64,000 nt of DNA from Eubacteriaceae bacterium (GTDB lineage: Bacteria; Bacillota; Clostridia; Lachnospirales; Lachnospiraceae), in the NCBI GenBank assembly GCA_910574915.1, contig CAJTCR010000003.1, positions 107,185-171,184 of the forward strand, in the 5' to 3' direction. The notes beneath the pieces were generated by a model. The model was not told the DNA's origin. It ran no database searches and saw only the letters and a list, made by a program, of their open reading frames with translations. The position numbers and the translations under genes were made by a program. Shown here in pieces: positions 18,441 to 26,797 of this stretch (the first letter of the stretch is position 1; every line of letters begins with the position of its first letter).

Positions 18441-19307
18441 CTACTTCATAAAATACCAGCAAATCAAGTTCTTCCATGCATTCTTTGGAATGTATTTATA
18501 ATGCTTTAAAAACTCTTTTGCTGATACTTTTGCAAGCATATGTGCAAACTGCGGATTGGTACGCCCCATCGCGGTTCTTGGGATGCGCATTTCATCTACG
18601 ATGACATGCGCCAGGTTGTAGATCCATTTTTCGTCTGCTTTTCCCAGATTTTTTTCCTGCATGGAAAGCATTTCTTCGTGTACTTTGCGCCTTGCGCCAA
18701 GCGTCTTATTGTCCTCATAAAGGCGGGAGCCTGCCAGTATTTCATGCAGTCGGTAAAAGCTTTCGCCTTTTCCAAGACGCAGCCAATAGTCGTAATCCAT
18801 GCAGTACTGCAGGGAATCATCCAGATATCCGTATTTTTTCGTCAGCGTTTTTCGAAAGAAAAGCGCCGGCTGGCAGATATAACAGACTTCCTTCAAATGC
18901 TCGTAATTAAAATCCTGCGTATAGTACGCTTCAATCACATTGTCTTCTTCATCTATATGATATGCATCGCCGTATACCACGTTTAAATGCGGATATTTTT
19001 CAAATACAGAAAGTACCTTCTGCAAGGCGCCCGGATAGTAAATATCATCCGAATTCAGCCAGCCGATAATCTCTCCGCTGGCAGCTTTGATGCCTTTGTT
19101 CACAGCATCTGTCTGTCCTTTGTCTTTTTCGCTTTTCCACTCGATTCGATCACCGTATTCCTTTAAGATAGAAACCGTCTCATCGGTGCTGCCGCCGTCC
19201 ATAACGATATACTGAAGGTTATCTACGTTTTGTGACAGTACGCTTTCAATCGTACGCCGGATATATTTTCCCTGATTAAACGACGGTGTGACGATTGTGA
19301 TTTTCAT
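18441..19307 (-). CDS. GT2-family glycosyltransferase
   Basis: This 288-residue GT-A enzyme has the opening ITIVTPSFNQGKYIRRTIESVLSQ, the MDGGSTD strand and the DxD-like GWLNSDDIYYPGAL. The C-terminal half contains the conserved QPALFFRK and CMDYDYWLRLG motifs found in many WcaA-like transferases. GACAGGAGTAAAACA precedes the ATG. It shares this pattern with the transferases at 24277 and 27952, so the three probably arose by duplication and diverged in donor or linkage. Confidence 0.85.
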   Translation of the reverse strand: MKITIVTPSFNQGKYIRRTIESVLSQNVDNLQYIVMDGGSTDETVSILKEYGDRIEWKSEKDKGQTDAVNKGIKAASGEIIGWLNSDDIYYPGALQKVLSVFEKYPHLNVVYGDAYHIDEEDNVIEAYYTQDFNYEHLKEVCYICQPALFFRKTLTKKYGYLDDSLQYCMDYDYWLRLGKGESFYRLHEILAGSRLYEDNKTLGARRKVHEEMLSMQEKNLGKADEKWIYNLAHVIVDEMRIPRTAMGRTNPQFAHMLAKVSAKEFLKHYKYIPKNAWKNLICWYFMK

Positions 19308-19333
19308 TGTTTTACTCCTGTCAATATATTTTC

Positions 19334-20866
19334 TTATCCGTCTGCCTGTATTTCCAGAGCCGTTCTCTTGCCGTCTGCTTCTTCGACTGCTATTTCATGC
19401 AGCATCATTCCCAGCTTTCTTTGATCCGCATTTTTTAATTTTACTGCCGGTATCCATGCTTTTGCCACTGTCAGTGAGATACAGGCACGATCCTGGCGAA
19501 TGGTTTCCCGGATCAGAAGCTTTTTGCCGGCAATCGCCGTGTAAGTTTTTTTATATTCATTTTCCTGGTAAACAAGCCTGGTCTTTTTTCCGGCAAAGGA
19601 AGGATACGTACCTTGGATTTCCAATGTGTTTCCTTTCTTTCCTTTGATAAAGATTTCTATCTGCCCGCTGCTCCATCCATCCTGATAGACGCCAAAACAG
19701 CCTTCCTGAAATCCATGCGCCGCATGATCTTCAACCGTTTCCCGAAACAGCTTTAAATACTCGCTGACCATATGGTCTGTTTCAAATGCTTTCAGCTTTT
19801 GGTCATATTCCAATCGGATCGTGTCTGTCATTTTTGCACGATATAAAAATGCAATTCCATCATAAATTTCATCTGGCTTTTTCGGATTAAAATAATGGAT
19901 ACTGCTGCACCCAATCTCCGGCAGGCTTGTCAGGCTGCTGCAAGCGATCGGCTTATACAGATGCATCGCTTCCACAACCGGAATCCCGAAGCCTTCAAAC
20001 AAGCTAGGATAGATCAGCCCCTTTGCCCCGTCCAAAATGCTGTACAGCTCTTCTTCCTTTAGATATCCGGTGATCACCACCTGCTCGCGGATATAAAGCC
20101 GCTCCAGCAGCTTTTCATAATACTGCTTTTGTTCCAGCGGATTCCCGGTCAGTACTAGTTTTGCCTGTTTTTGTTTTGCTGCATACATGGAAAAAGCATT
20201 TAATAGCAGCTTGTGGTTTTTATGCTCCCAGAAATTTGCCGGATAGACAAGATAACTGTCTTTGGTTAAGCAAAACCGCTGCAAAACAGAATCGTCTTTG
20301 GTTTGAAAACGGTTCTGAATCGCTATGTAGATCGTTTTTGCACGGTCTTTGTCAAATCCATACACGCTGCAAAAAGTTTCTTTTGTATAATTTGATATAC
20401 ATGCCACTCGTTCCACGCGGTTTACAATATTTTGATAAAACTTTTTTCTGTGCGCCAGCTCTCCCGCATCAAAAAACTGCGGGTAAAATTCATGCTGGAT
20501 ATCTAGGATCGTGCTGACCGTAGGAATCCCCTGCTCCTTTCGCGCCGCCGCTCCAAAAGGGCAGAATAAAAGGTCTGCACGGTTCGCCTTTAGCGTATTG
20601 CGACGTTTTAAAGAACGCATGATTTTATCAATGATCCGGTCAGCGCGCGCTATCCCTGTATAAGTCCTGCTGCCTTCTATTTGGATCAGCCTGACCGATG
20701 CAGGCAGTATTTTCTGCAAATAATCCCTGTTCCATGCGCCGCATAAAACAAGTACCTCGATGCCCTGCCTGTTTGCAATGCCTGTGATTAATTCCACTGC
20801 AAAGCCTGCTGCACCTCCTGCGCTTCCGTCTGGACGGATTGGCAGTACGTCCACTGCAATGATCAT
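19334..20866 (-). CDS. GT4-family glycosyltransferase with C-terminal beta-rich extension
   Basis: The first 375 residues form a GT-B fold with the GT4 strand VYPANFWEHKNHKLLL and the E-x7-E motif in GLIYPSLFEGFGIPVVEAMHLY. About 135 more residues follow, rich in beta strands, ending in DQRKLGMMLHEIAV. This ending resembles the closing DKR-LGIFLRHI motif of the two C-terminal repeats in the 1026-residue membrane protein. The extension may be a glycan-binding or packing module. The gene starts four bases after the coiled-coil methyltransferase stop. Confidence 0.82.
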   Translation of the reverse strand: MIIAVDVLPIRPDGSAGGAAGFAVELITGIANRQGIEVLVLCGAWNRDYLQKILPASVRLIQIEGSRTYTGIARADRIIDKIMRSLKRRNTLKANRADLLFCPFGAAARKEQGIPTVSTILDIQHEFYPQFFDAGELAHRKKFYQNIVNRVERVACISNYTKETFCSVYGFDKDRAKTIYIAIQNRFQTKDDSVLQRFCLTKDSYLVYPANFWEHKNHKLLLNAFSMYAAKQKQAKLVLTGNPLEQKQYYEKLLERLYIREQVVITGYLKEEELYSILDGAKGLIYPSLFEGFGIPVVEAMHLYKPIACSSLTSLPEIGCSSIHYFNPKKPDEIYDGIAFLYRAKMTDTIRLEYDQKLKAFETDHMVSEYLKLFRETVEDHAAHGFQEGCFGVYQDGWSSGQIEIFIKGKKGNTLEIQGTYPSFAGKKTRLVYQENEYKKTYTAIAGKKLLIRETIRQDRACISLTVAKAWIPAVKLKNADQRKLGMMLHEIAVEEADGKRTALEIQADG

Positions 20867-20870
20867 GTAG

Positions 20871-22112
20871 TTATCCTCTATTCCTGTTTTGCTTTTGTTT
20901 TGCTTCCCTTTCTTTTAGCATCTTTGTAAGGCTTTGAATCTGTTCCAGCCGTGCGCTGCGGTCTGCTTCGCTTTCTTCTAACATCCTTGTAAGGCTTTGG
21001 ATCTGTTCCAGCCGTGCGCTGCGGTCTGCTTCGCTTTCTTCTAGCACCCTTGTAAGGCTTTGGATCTGTTCCAAGCGCGCACTGCGGTCTGCTTCGCTTT
21101 CTTTTAGCATATCAGAAAGGCTCTGCACTTGTTCTAGGCGTGCACTGCGGTCTGCTTCGCTTTCTTTTAGCTCCTCTGCCATCTGCTCAGCCTGGTGCAA
21201 ACGTGCCATGCTGTTTTCCCGCTCAGCCTGAAAACTACACACTGCATCCTGCTTTTGATCGAACAGCGCGGTCATCGCTTTGATCAGCCTTCCGCCTGGA
21301 ACAGCATTCAGGTAACGGTCAATTTCCTGCGGTTCATTTATCTGCATAGGCTCTTTTGACGCAAAGAAAAACATATCATAATCGTCGCCGAAAAATGCCG
21401 GCACAAATTCTATGTGCGTAAATCCGACCGACGTCAGCAGGCGTTTTACTGCCGCTTTGCTGTACAAATATATGTGCTGTTCTTCCCTTAACATTCCTTT
21501 AAATCTCGGACATTCCTTTTGCATCTGCTCATAATTCAAACGCGGGTTAAAGCATGGCGTCTGCATACATAGCACTCCATCTTCTTTTATGCTTTCTGCA
21601 CATTTTTTCAGCAGTTCATATGGATTCATCACATGTTCAAGCACATCAAATGCCAAAATACTGTCATACATCCGGCTCTTTTCCTCAAAACTGCCGCAAT
21701 GTACCTGGATCTTTAATTCCTGTTGAATATAGCTGCAAATCCAAGGACTCAGTTCATATGCCGTCTGTTGATATCCGGCATATTGCAAAGCATAGGACAG
21801 TTGTCCAAGCCCGCAGCCGATTTCTGCCACAACAGCCCCTGGTTTTACATATTTGAGGATATACTTTAGCCAGTAAATCACGCGTTCTTCCAGATACAGG
21901 TCAATGACTTCACTCAAGGTATTCTTTCCCGCAGCCTTTGTCATTACAGATTCCCAGTAATTCCTGCCATAATAACCGTTCTCGTCCTTTTGAATCTCAA
22001 ACATGCTGCTTTCAAAAGGATATTTGGAAACCAAAGTACCGCAGTCGTCACATCGGTTATACTGTTTCGCGTATTCTGACAGATTTTTATTTCCACACCA
22101 GCATTCTTCCAT
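20871..22112 (-). CDS. SAM-dependent methyltransferase with tandem-repeat coiled-coil tail (WbdD-like architecture)
   Basis: This 413-residue protein has an N-terminal zinc-ribbon-like CWC...CDDC segment, then a class I methyltransferase with VVAEIGCGLGQLSYAL and ILAFDVLEHVMNP. The last 110 or so residues are a heptad-rich coiled coil of five 21-residue units, three nearly identical (LEQIQSLT..LEESEADRSAR). It lies directly after Wzt. In E. coli O9a, WbdD is a methyltransferase whose coiled coil sets chain length by spacing its catalytic domain from the polymerase. The same role is inferred here; no kinase domain was seen. GGGG precedes the ATG at 22112; a longer frame overlaps Wzt. Confidence 0.82.
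   Translation of the reverse strand: MEECWCGNKNLSEYAKQYNRCDDCGTLVSKYPFESSMFEIQKDENGYYGRNYWESVMTKAAGKNTLSEVIDLYLEERVIYWLKYILKYVKPGAVVAEIGCGLGQLSYALQYAGYQQTAYELSPWICSYIQQELKIQVHCGSFEEKSRMYDSILAFDVLEHVMNPYELLKKCAESIKEDGVLCMQTPCFNPRLNYEQMQKECPRFKGMLREEQHIYLYSKAAVKRLLTSVGFTHIEFVPAFFGDDYDMFFFASKEPMQINEPQEIDRYLNAVPGGRLIKAMTALFDQKQDAVCSFQAERENSMARLHQAEQMAEELKESEADRSARLEQVQSLSDMLKESEADRSARLEQIQSLTRVLEESEADRSARLEQIQSLTRMLEESEADRSARLEQIQSLTKMLKEREAKQKQNRNRG
20886..21200 (-). repeat. 63-bp tandem repeat (five units) in methyltransferase tail
   Basis: Units begin at 21200, 21137, 21074, 21011 and 20948 on the minus strand, each 63 bases or 21 codons. Units 2 to 4 are nearly identical, and units 1 and 5 are diverged. 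Each unit is exactly three heptads, so gain or loss keeps both reading frame and coiled-coil register. Confidence 0.9.
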
Positions 22113-22114
22113 GT

Positions 22115-23506
22115 CTACCCCTTTCGCTCCTGGCTGATCCAAATGTTCCCTTTCAGGTCGCAGATTCCATGAAACATATTTTTCATAGGCATCCCTGTCT
22201 TTTTTTCCAAAACCGCAATCCTTCCTGCATGAATCACTGTTGCAAGGCGCTCCATCCCTGCATTTACTTCTTCCTGCTGCTTATGCATCCGCACATCATA
22301 CAATTCCCTTTGGATCGTTGCGCATCCCGCTTCGATCGTATATTCTCCGACCTGTAAGTCCAGCTTGACCGTCTGTAAGCATCTGAGCCTTGTTCCGGCT
22401 TTTACATGGTCTGGAAGGTCTGCGTAAATTTGCAGATTGTCTTTTCCATGCACAATAATCCCTTTTTGATTTGTCAGTACAATTCCTGTCAGCGGCAGGC
22501 AAATGTCCGTATGGACTTCAATTTCATAATATAAATAGCAGATTTCCCCCTGCGCAAAGCTGCTTTTGGCATATCCGTTTTCATCAAACGCGCCGACTTT
22601 TAATACGTTTGCTTTTCCATTGGAAATCTCGGTTGCCTTGGATAAATCAAAAAATACAGGTTCCTGCAGGCTCCAGTGATTCGGAAACGATATGCAGCCT
22701 GTTTGCTGCGCCATTCTGCCGCTTTCTTCTTCTGGCTCAACTGCATCCACCGATACCGCCTGTGTCTGCTGCTCCAGCAGGTAATAGCGCTTGACCGCTT
22801 CTTTGCTGTCCCCAAGCATCAGTGCTTTTGACTGGTCTAAAAGCAGCGCCCGGTCACAAAACTGCTCCACCTCATTCATCCCATGACTGACGAGGATAAT
22901 CGTCTTTCCTTCTTTTTTTAATTCTTCCAATCTCTGATAGCATTTCTGCCGAAAAAAAACGTCTCCGACTGCCAGCGCCTCGTCAATCAGCAGAATATCC
23001 GCGTCTACATGAATCGCCACTGCAAAGGCAAGGCGCACATACATGCCGCTGGAATACATTTTCACAGGCTGGCGCGCAAACTCCCCAATATCCGCAAACT
23101 TTAAAATCTGCTCGATCCTTTGTGCCGTCTGGTTTTTGGAAACACCCAAAATTGCCGCGTTCATATAGATATTTTCATATCCTGTGCTTTCCGGGTCAAA
23201 TCCGCTTCCAAGCTCCAGCAGCGCCGCAACCCTTCCATTGACTTTGATTTCCCCGGAAGTCGCTTTTAAAATCCCAGCCAGAATCTGGAGCATCGTGCTC
23301 TTTCCGCTGCCGTTTCTGCCGATAATTCCAAAGGCTTCTCCCTTTTTTACGGTAAAGCTCACATCATCAAGCGCAATAAAATCACTTCCTGTATGACAGT
23401 GAAACAAATGATATGCCAGCCGTCTGGCTGGTGTATCAAACAGCTTATATGCCTTTGTGACGTGTTTTGCAATAACCGCCGGCTGTTCTTCCTGCTTATA
23501 TGACAT
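22115..23506 (-). CDS. wzt: Polysaccharide ABC transporter ATP-binding protein (Wzt-like with C-terminal domain)
   Basis: This 463-residue protein begins with an ABC ATPase: Walker A GRNGSGKST, signature region MYSSGMYVRLAFA and Walker B ILLIDEALAVGD. Residues from about 285 form a separate beta-rich domain like the Wzt C-terminal domain, which in E. coli O8/O9a binds a terminally modified glycan before export. It drives export of the undecaprenyl-linked polymer with the permease encoded next to it. The start at 23506 has AGGAGGGG seven bases upstream and overlaps the permease stop by eleven bases. The methyltransferase after it may make the terminal cap that this domain reads. Confidence 0.9.
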   Translation of the reverse strand: MSYKQEEQPAVIAKHVTKAYKLFDTPARRLAYHLFHCHTGSDFIALDDVSFTVKKGEAFGIIGRNGSGKSTMLQILAGILKATSGEIKVNGRVAALLELGSGFDPESTGYENIYMNAAILGVSKNQTAQRIEQILKFADIGEFARQPVKMYSSGMYVRLAFAVAIHVDADILLIDEALAVGDVFFRQKCYQRLEELKKEGKTIILVSHGMNEVEQFCDRALLLDQSKALMLGDSKEAVKRYYLLEQQTQAVSVDAVEPEEESGRMAQQTGCISFPNHWSLQEPVFFDLSKATEISNGKANVLKVGAFDENGYAKSSFAQGEICYLYYEIEVHTDICLPLTGIVLTNQKGIIVHGKDNLQIYADLPDHVKAGTRLRCLQTVKLDLQVGEYTIEAGCATIQRELYDVRMHKQQEEVNAGMERLATVIHAGRIAVLEKKTGMPMKNMFHGICDLKGNIWISQERKG

Positions 23507-24284
23507 CTGCAAACCCCTCCTTTGTACGCATAAATACCACATACCCAATCAGGTAAACCGCAAATGCCGCCGCACAGGAAACTGCATAAAACGACAGGTT
23601 TAACGGCGTATGATACAGCACCACATTTCTGAAATTTTCGATGATATACGTGATCGGATTCATCCCGCAGACTGCCCGGTAATTGTCCGGTACGGCTTCC
23701 AGCGGAAAAAATACAGGGCTAAGATACATCAAAACGGTTACGATGACGGAAATTACATTTCCCACATCTTTTAAATATACCGATATCGCGGCAATAAACA
23801 GCCCGGTTCCGCAGGCAAGCACAACCAGCGGAACCGCGGCAGGCACAACCAGGTACAGCACAGGTGAAATGCTGTGCTGCAAAAAAAATTTTGCTGCAAT
23901 CAAAATCCCATAACTGACCGTACAATGGAACAACGCGGAAAGCGTAAGCACTACCGGCAGGAGCTCCAGCGGAAAGATCACCTTTTTTACATAATTTGCA
24001 TTCGACACAATCAGCGTTGTCGAACGGTTCATCACCTCTCCCAGCAGGTTAAACGCGCTCAGCCCGCAAAACAGCATAAACGCAAATTCATACGTATCCC
24101 CCGTATCTATCTTCCACTTTGCCTGAAATACTTCGCTGAATATAAATGTATAGATTCCAAGCATAAAGACCGGAACAAGCATAGACCATAAAACCCCGAG
24201 CACAGAGCCCTGATACCTCTGTCTGATATCTTTTTTTACCAGCTTTCCAAGCAGATAGCTGTTTGCATATAGTGTCTTAAGCAT
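23496..24284 (-). CDS. wzm: Polysaccharide ABC transporter permease (Wzm-like)
   Basis: This 262-residue ABC-2 permease has six hydrophobic segments and the family opening LVKKDIRQRYQGSVLGVLWSMLVPVFMLGIY. It pairs with the ATPase downstream, with overlapping ends (coupled translation). ABC-2 exporters of this type move finished O-antigen- or teichoic-acid-like polymers across the membrane. This cluster therefore uses an ABC-dependent route, while the second cluster of the window has a Wzx flippase. Confidence 0.9.
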   Translation of the reverse strand: MLKTLYANSYLLGKLVKKDIRQRYQGSVLGVLWSMLVPVFMLGIYTFIFSEVFQAKWKIDTGDTYEFAFMLFCGLSAFNLLGEVMNRSTTLIVSNANYVKKVIFPLELLPVVLTLSALFHCTVSYGILIAAKFFLQHSISPVLYLVVPAAVPLVVLACGTGLFIAAISVYLKDVGNVISVIVTVLMYLSPVFFPLEAVPDNYRAVCGMNPITYIIENFRNVVLYHTPLNLSFYAVSCAAAFAVYLIGYVVFMRTKEGFADVI

Positions 24285-25110
24285 CGTTCTTCCCCATTCT
24301 GCCGTCCTTTAAAATCCTTTGCTTCCACGGATACAAAAGCGCGAACAAAAGCCGTTTTGGTATCCTGTGCAAAAATCCCGCAGGGTACTTTGCCAGTATT
24401 TTTGTAACTGCCCAGTGCATCGGCACCCTGCCATAATACTGCTGTAAAATGCGGACTGCCTCATCGATATGCACTGCCTGCATCGTGGCGGTTTTTGTCT
24501 GCGCATACATCCTTGTCGCGCCGATATATTCCTCCAGCATTCCAAACGTATACGTCTGCGCAAGGCGAATCCAGTATTCATAATCCAGGCACATCCGCAG
24601 CCGTTCATTCAAAGCTCCCGTTTGTTCATATGCACTTCTGCTAAACAGGACGCTTGGCTGGCTTAAATAACAGCGGTGCCCCAGTGCCGCGCGGTCAAAC
24701 GCTTCGACCGGATATTCCCCTGTAACCTTCCCATTTTCATCTATAAAATGAGACCGCCCGTAACAGACTTGGAAACCGCTGCTGTCTGCAAAGTCAACGA
24801 TCCTTTTCACCGCATATTCGTCTTCATACACATCGTCCGCATTCAGCCACATCAAGTACTTGCAGCCGCCTAGTGCCTGTATCCCGCTGTTAATCGCAGC
24901 CGCCTGCCCGCCGTCGGGCGCGCTGCGCCAATAGCTGATATGTGCTTCATACTTTTTGATAATGGAAAGCGTCTGGTCTTTTGATCCTGCATCCATAACA
25001 GCCAGCGCAATATCCGTATGCCTTTGATTTGCAATCACGCTGCGCAGTGCCGCTTCGATATAAGTTCCCTGGTTCAGGCTTGGAATCACAATCCCGACTT
25101 TTTTATCCAT
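24277..25110 (-). CDS. GT2-family glycosyltransferase
   Basis: This 277-residue GT-A enzyme has VGIVIPSLNQGTYIEAALRSV at the start, MDAGSKD, and LMWLNADDVYED as the metal site. QPSVLFSR and CLDYEYWIRLAQ in the C-terminal part match the same subfamily as the gene at 18441. The ATG at 25110 follows GGAAGCAGCAG; the longer frame to 25194 overlaps the upstream gene. It overlaps wzm by eight bases. Confidence 0.84.
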   Translation of the reverse strand: MDKKVGIVIPSLNQGTYIEAALRSVIANQRHTDIALAVMDAGSKDQTLSIIKKYEAHISYWRSAPDGGQAAAINSGIQALGGCKYLMWLNADDVYEDEYAVKRIVDFADSSGFQVCYGRSHFIDENGKVTGEYPVEAFDRAALGHRCYLSQPSVLFSRSAYEQTGALNERLRMCLDYEYWIRLAQTYTFGMLEEYIGATRMYAQTKTATMQAVHIDEAVRILQQYYGRVPMHWAVTKILAKYPAGFLHRIPKRLLFALLYPWKQRILKDGRMGKNDA

Positions 25111-25124
25111 CTGCTGCTTCCATC

Positions 25125-26330
25125 CTATTGATTCGTCCGCCGTTTTACACGCGCATTTTGATATGCCTGAAATAACAGCCGCCGCATACCGCAATAACAG
25201 GTGTTCCAGTCACCCGGATCATATTTTTTTATCTGCTGCCTGAGCCTGCCATATGCTTTCTTGTGGTTTTGATAGTAGAGAACCTGGCGGCAGATTCCTC
25301 CTGCATCATCCTGCGCAAAATATATGCAGCATTCGCCTGCTGTTTCCCTTGTCACTGCCATATCCGCCGCCAGCACCGGAGTACCGCGCTGCAACGATTC
25401 CACTACCGGCAGCCCAAAGCCTTCCGTATAACTGCAAAAAACCAAAAACTGTGCATGTCGGTATAAATAAGAGATCTCATCGTCTCCCATGCCGGAAAAC
25501 CATAAGATCCGTTTTCCATAGTCTGGATGCTGCTTCATACGCTGCTCAAAGCATTCCATATTCCATCCCATAGATCCTGCAAACACAATGCTGTATCCCA
25601 TGTCCCGCAGCCCTTCGTCATAGGCTTGCAGCAGCAGCTTGTGGTTTTTTCGCGGCTCAATCGTCCCTGTCATCAGCAAATACGGCATACAGCCTTTGAC
25701 TTTTGCAGAAAAGCTGTGAAAGTTCCGTTTTTTTCGTACTATCTTTTTGATCGGAACATCCGGCTGAAAGTCTGCACCCAGCGGGACAGCCGCACACGAC
25801 GGCAGTGTGCATCCTACTTGATCTGCCAGCTTTTTTAATTCTGCCGCCGTTGCCTGCGCATTTACAATTATGGCATCCGCATACTGCAAATGCGCGCCGA
25901 TATAATCCATAAACAGGCAGACGCCCCGTTGCAGGCAGTACTGCGGATGTGTCACAGATATAATGTCGTAAATATGCGCGACAATGACGGCGCCTTGCTT
26001 TTTTATAAGCGGCAGCAGATAGCTGCGCCTTACTCTGCTCATCCATGCGGCATCCAGATCAAAAAATACGGTTCCATACCTGATCTCAGACAAAGATACC
26101 TTTCGTTTTGCCGAGATCTTCTTTTTTATACTGCCATGCCCGCTGCAAAAATGTACAAATGCCTGCGGGTCAATCCGGTAATAGCAGTCCTGCGCGGCAT
26201 GATAAGAAAGCAGCACGGCTTCCACCGCTGGGTCCGCAAGCAGGCGCAGTGTAATTTCACGCGTTACCCGCTGAATGCCAGTTAAAAATGCGGACATCGC
26301 AAGAACGCTCACATCGATATAGACTTTCAC
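25125..26330 (-). CDS. GT4-family glycosyltransferase
   Basis: This 401-residue GT-B transferase has the GT4 strand [23 protein letters not shown] and the acid pair in FLVFCSYTEGFGLPVVESLQRG. I start it at GTG 26330 because AAGGAAGG lies about eight bases upstream and VKVYIDVSVLAM is a normal GT4 N-terminus. The 82-residue extension of the open frame lies inside the preceding gene. The GTG overlaps that gene's TGA, coupling the two. Confidence 0.84.
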   Translation of the reverse strand: MKVYIDVSVLAMSAFLTGIQRVTREITLRLLADPAVEAVLLSYHAAQDCYYRIDPQAFVHFCSGHGSIKKKISAKRKVSLSEIRYGTVFFDLDAAWMSRVRRSYLLPLIKKQGAVIVAHIYDIISVTHPQYCLQRGVCLFMDYIGAHLQYADAIIVNAQATAAELKKLADQVGCTLPSCAAVPLGADFQPDVPIKKIVRKKRNFHSFSAKVKGCMPYLLMTGTIEPRKNHKLLLQAYDEGLRDMGYSIVFAGSMGWNMECFEQRMKQHPDYGKRILWFSGMGDDEISYLYRHAQFLVFCSYTEGFGLPVVESLQRGTPVLAADMAVTRETAGECCIYFAQDDAGGICRQVLYYQNHKKAYGRLRQQIKKYDPGDWNTCYCGMRRLLFQAYQNARVKRRTNQ

Positions 26331-26794
26331 AAAAACACCTTCCTTACAATCCTCTGCAACGGCAGCGGCAGCTTTTTTCCAAGCCTTCGAAGACCCGGCT
26401 TGTCCGTCAGCCCATAGCAAAACCCAAACACCAGACAGCCAGTCCCCCTGCGGCGGTAGGCATACTTGCCGCCGATAAACCGCATCCGGTATAGGGCAGC
26501 CACGCTGGAAGCGGAAATCTTTTTCAGCAGTTTTCGTTGAAACGCAGCCGGATTCATGCAAAAAAAAGCACTCCATTTGTGATACTCTTCCTGCTCTGGA
26601 AGCCGATGGTAGACCGCAGTGTGCACTGCCTGGTAAAATTCCAGATTGGATAAATGCCTGTAGCGGCGCACATCCACAACCTGCGGGTGCGTGCCTGTAT
26701 TATATAAAAACGCCTGCTTTTCATAGTCCAGTTTTTTTCCTGCGCTCTTGTAATTTTCAGACACGATGTTATAAATTCGTTCATAAACCTGCAT
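26327..26794 (-). CDS. Hypothetical protein, possibly DUF4214-like
   Basis: This 155-residue protein is not firmly recognised. The middle part, FYQAVHTAVYHRLPEQEEYHKW, a later helix and ISASSVAAL, loosely fit the DUF4214 pattern of a helix pair linked by a R/LP-x-x-x-x-W segment and ending in a serine-rich turn. Such domains accompany glycosyltransferases in other loci. The C-terminus is basic (Arg/Lys/Leu-rich), which could bind membrane or another protein. It overlaps the next gene by four bases and follows GAGGATTTGAAAC, so it is probably real and expressed with its neighbours. Confidence 0.5.
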   Translation of the reverse strand: MQVYERIYNIVSENYKSAGKKLDYEKQAFLYNTGTHPQVVDVRRYRHLSNLEFYQAVHTAVYHRLPEQEEYHKWSAFFCMNPAAFQRKLLKKISASSVAALYRMRFIGGKYAYRRRGTGCLVFGFCYGLTDKPGLRRLGKKLPLPLQRIVRKVFL

Positions 26795-26797
26795 GTT

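Noticed and set aside
20886..21200. CRISPR-like regular repeats
   Set aside because: The units are contiguous 63-base coding repeats without spacers and encode a heptad coiled coil.
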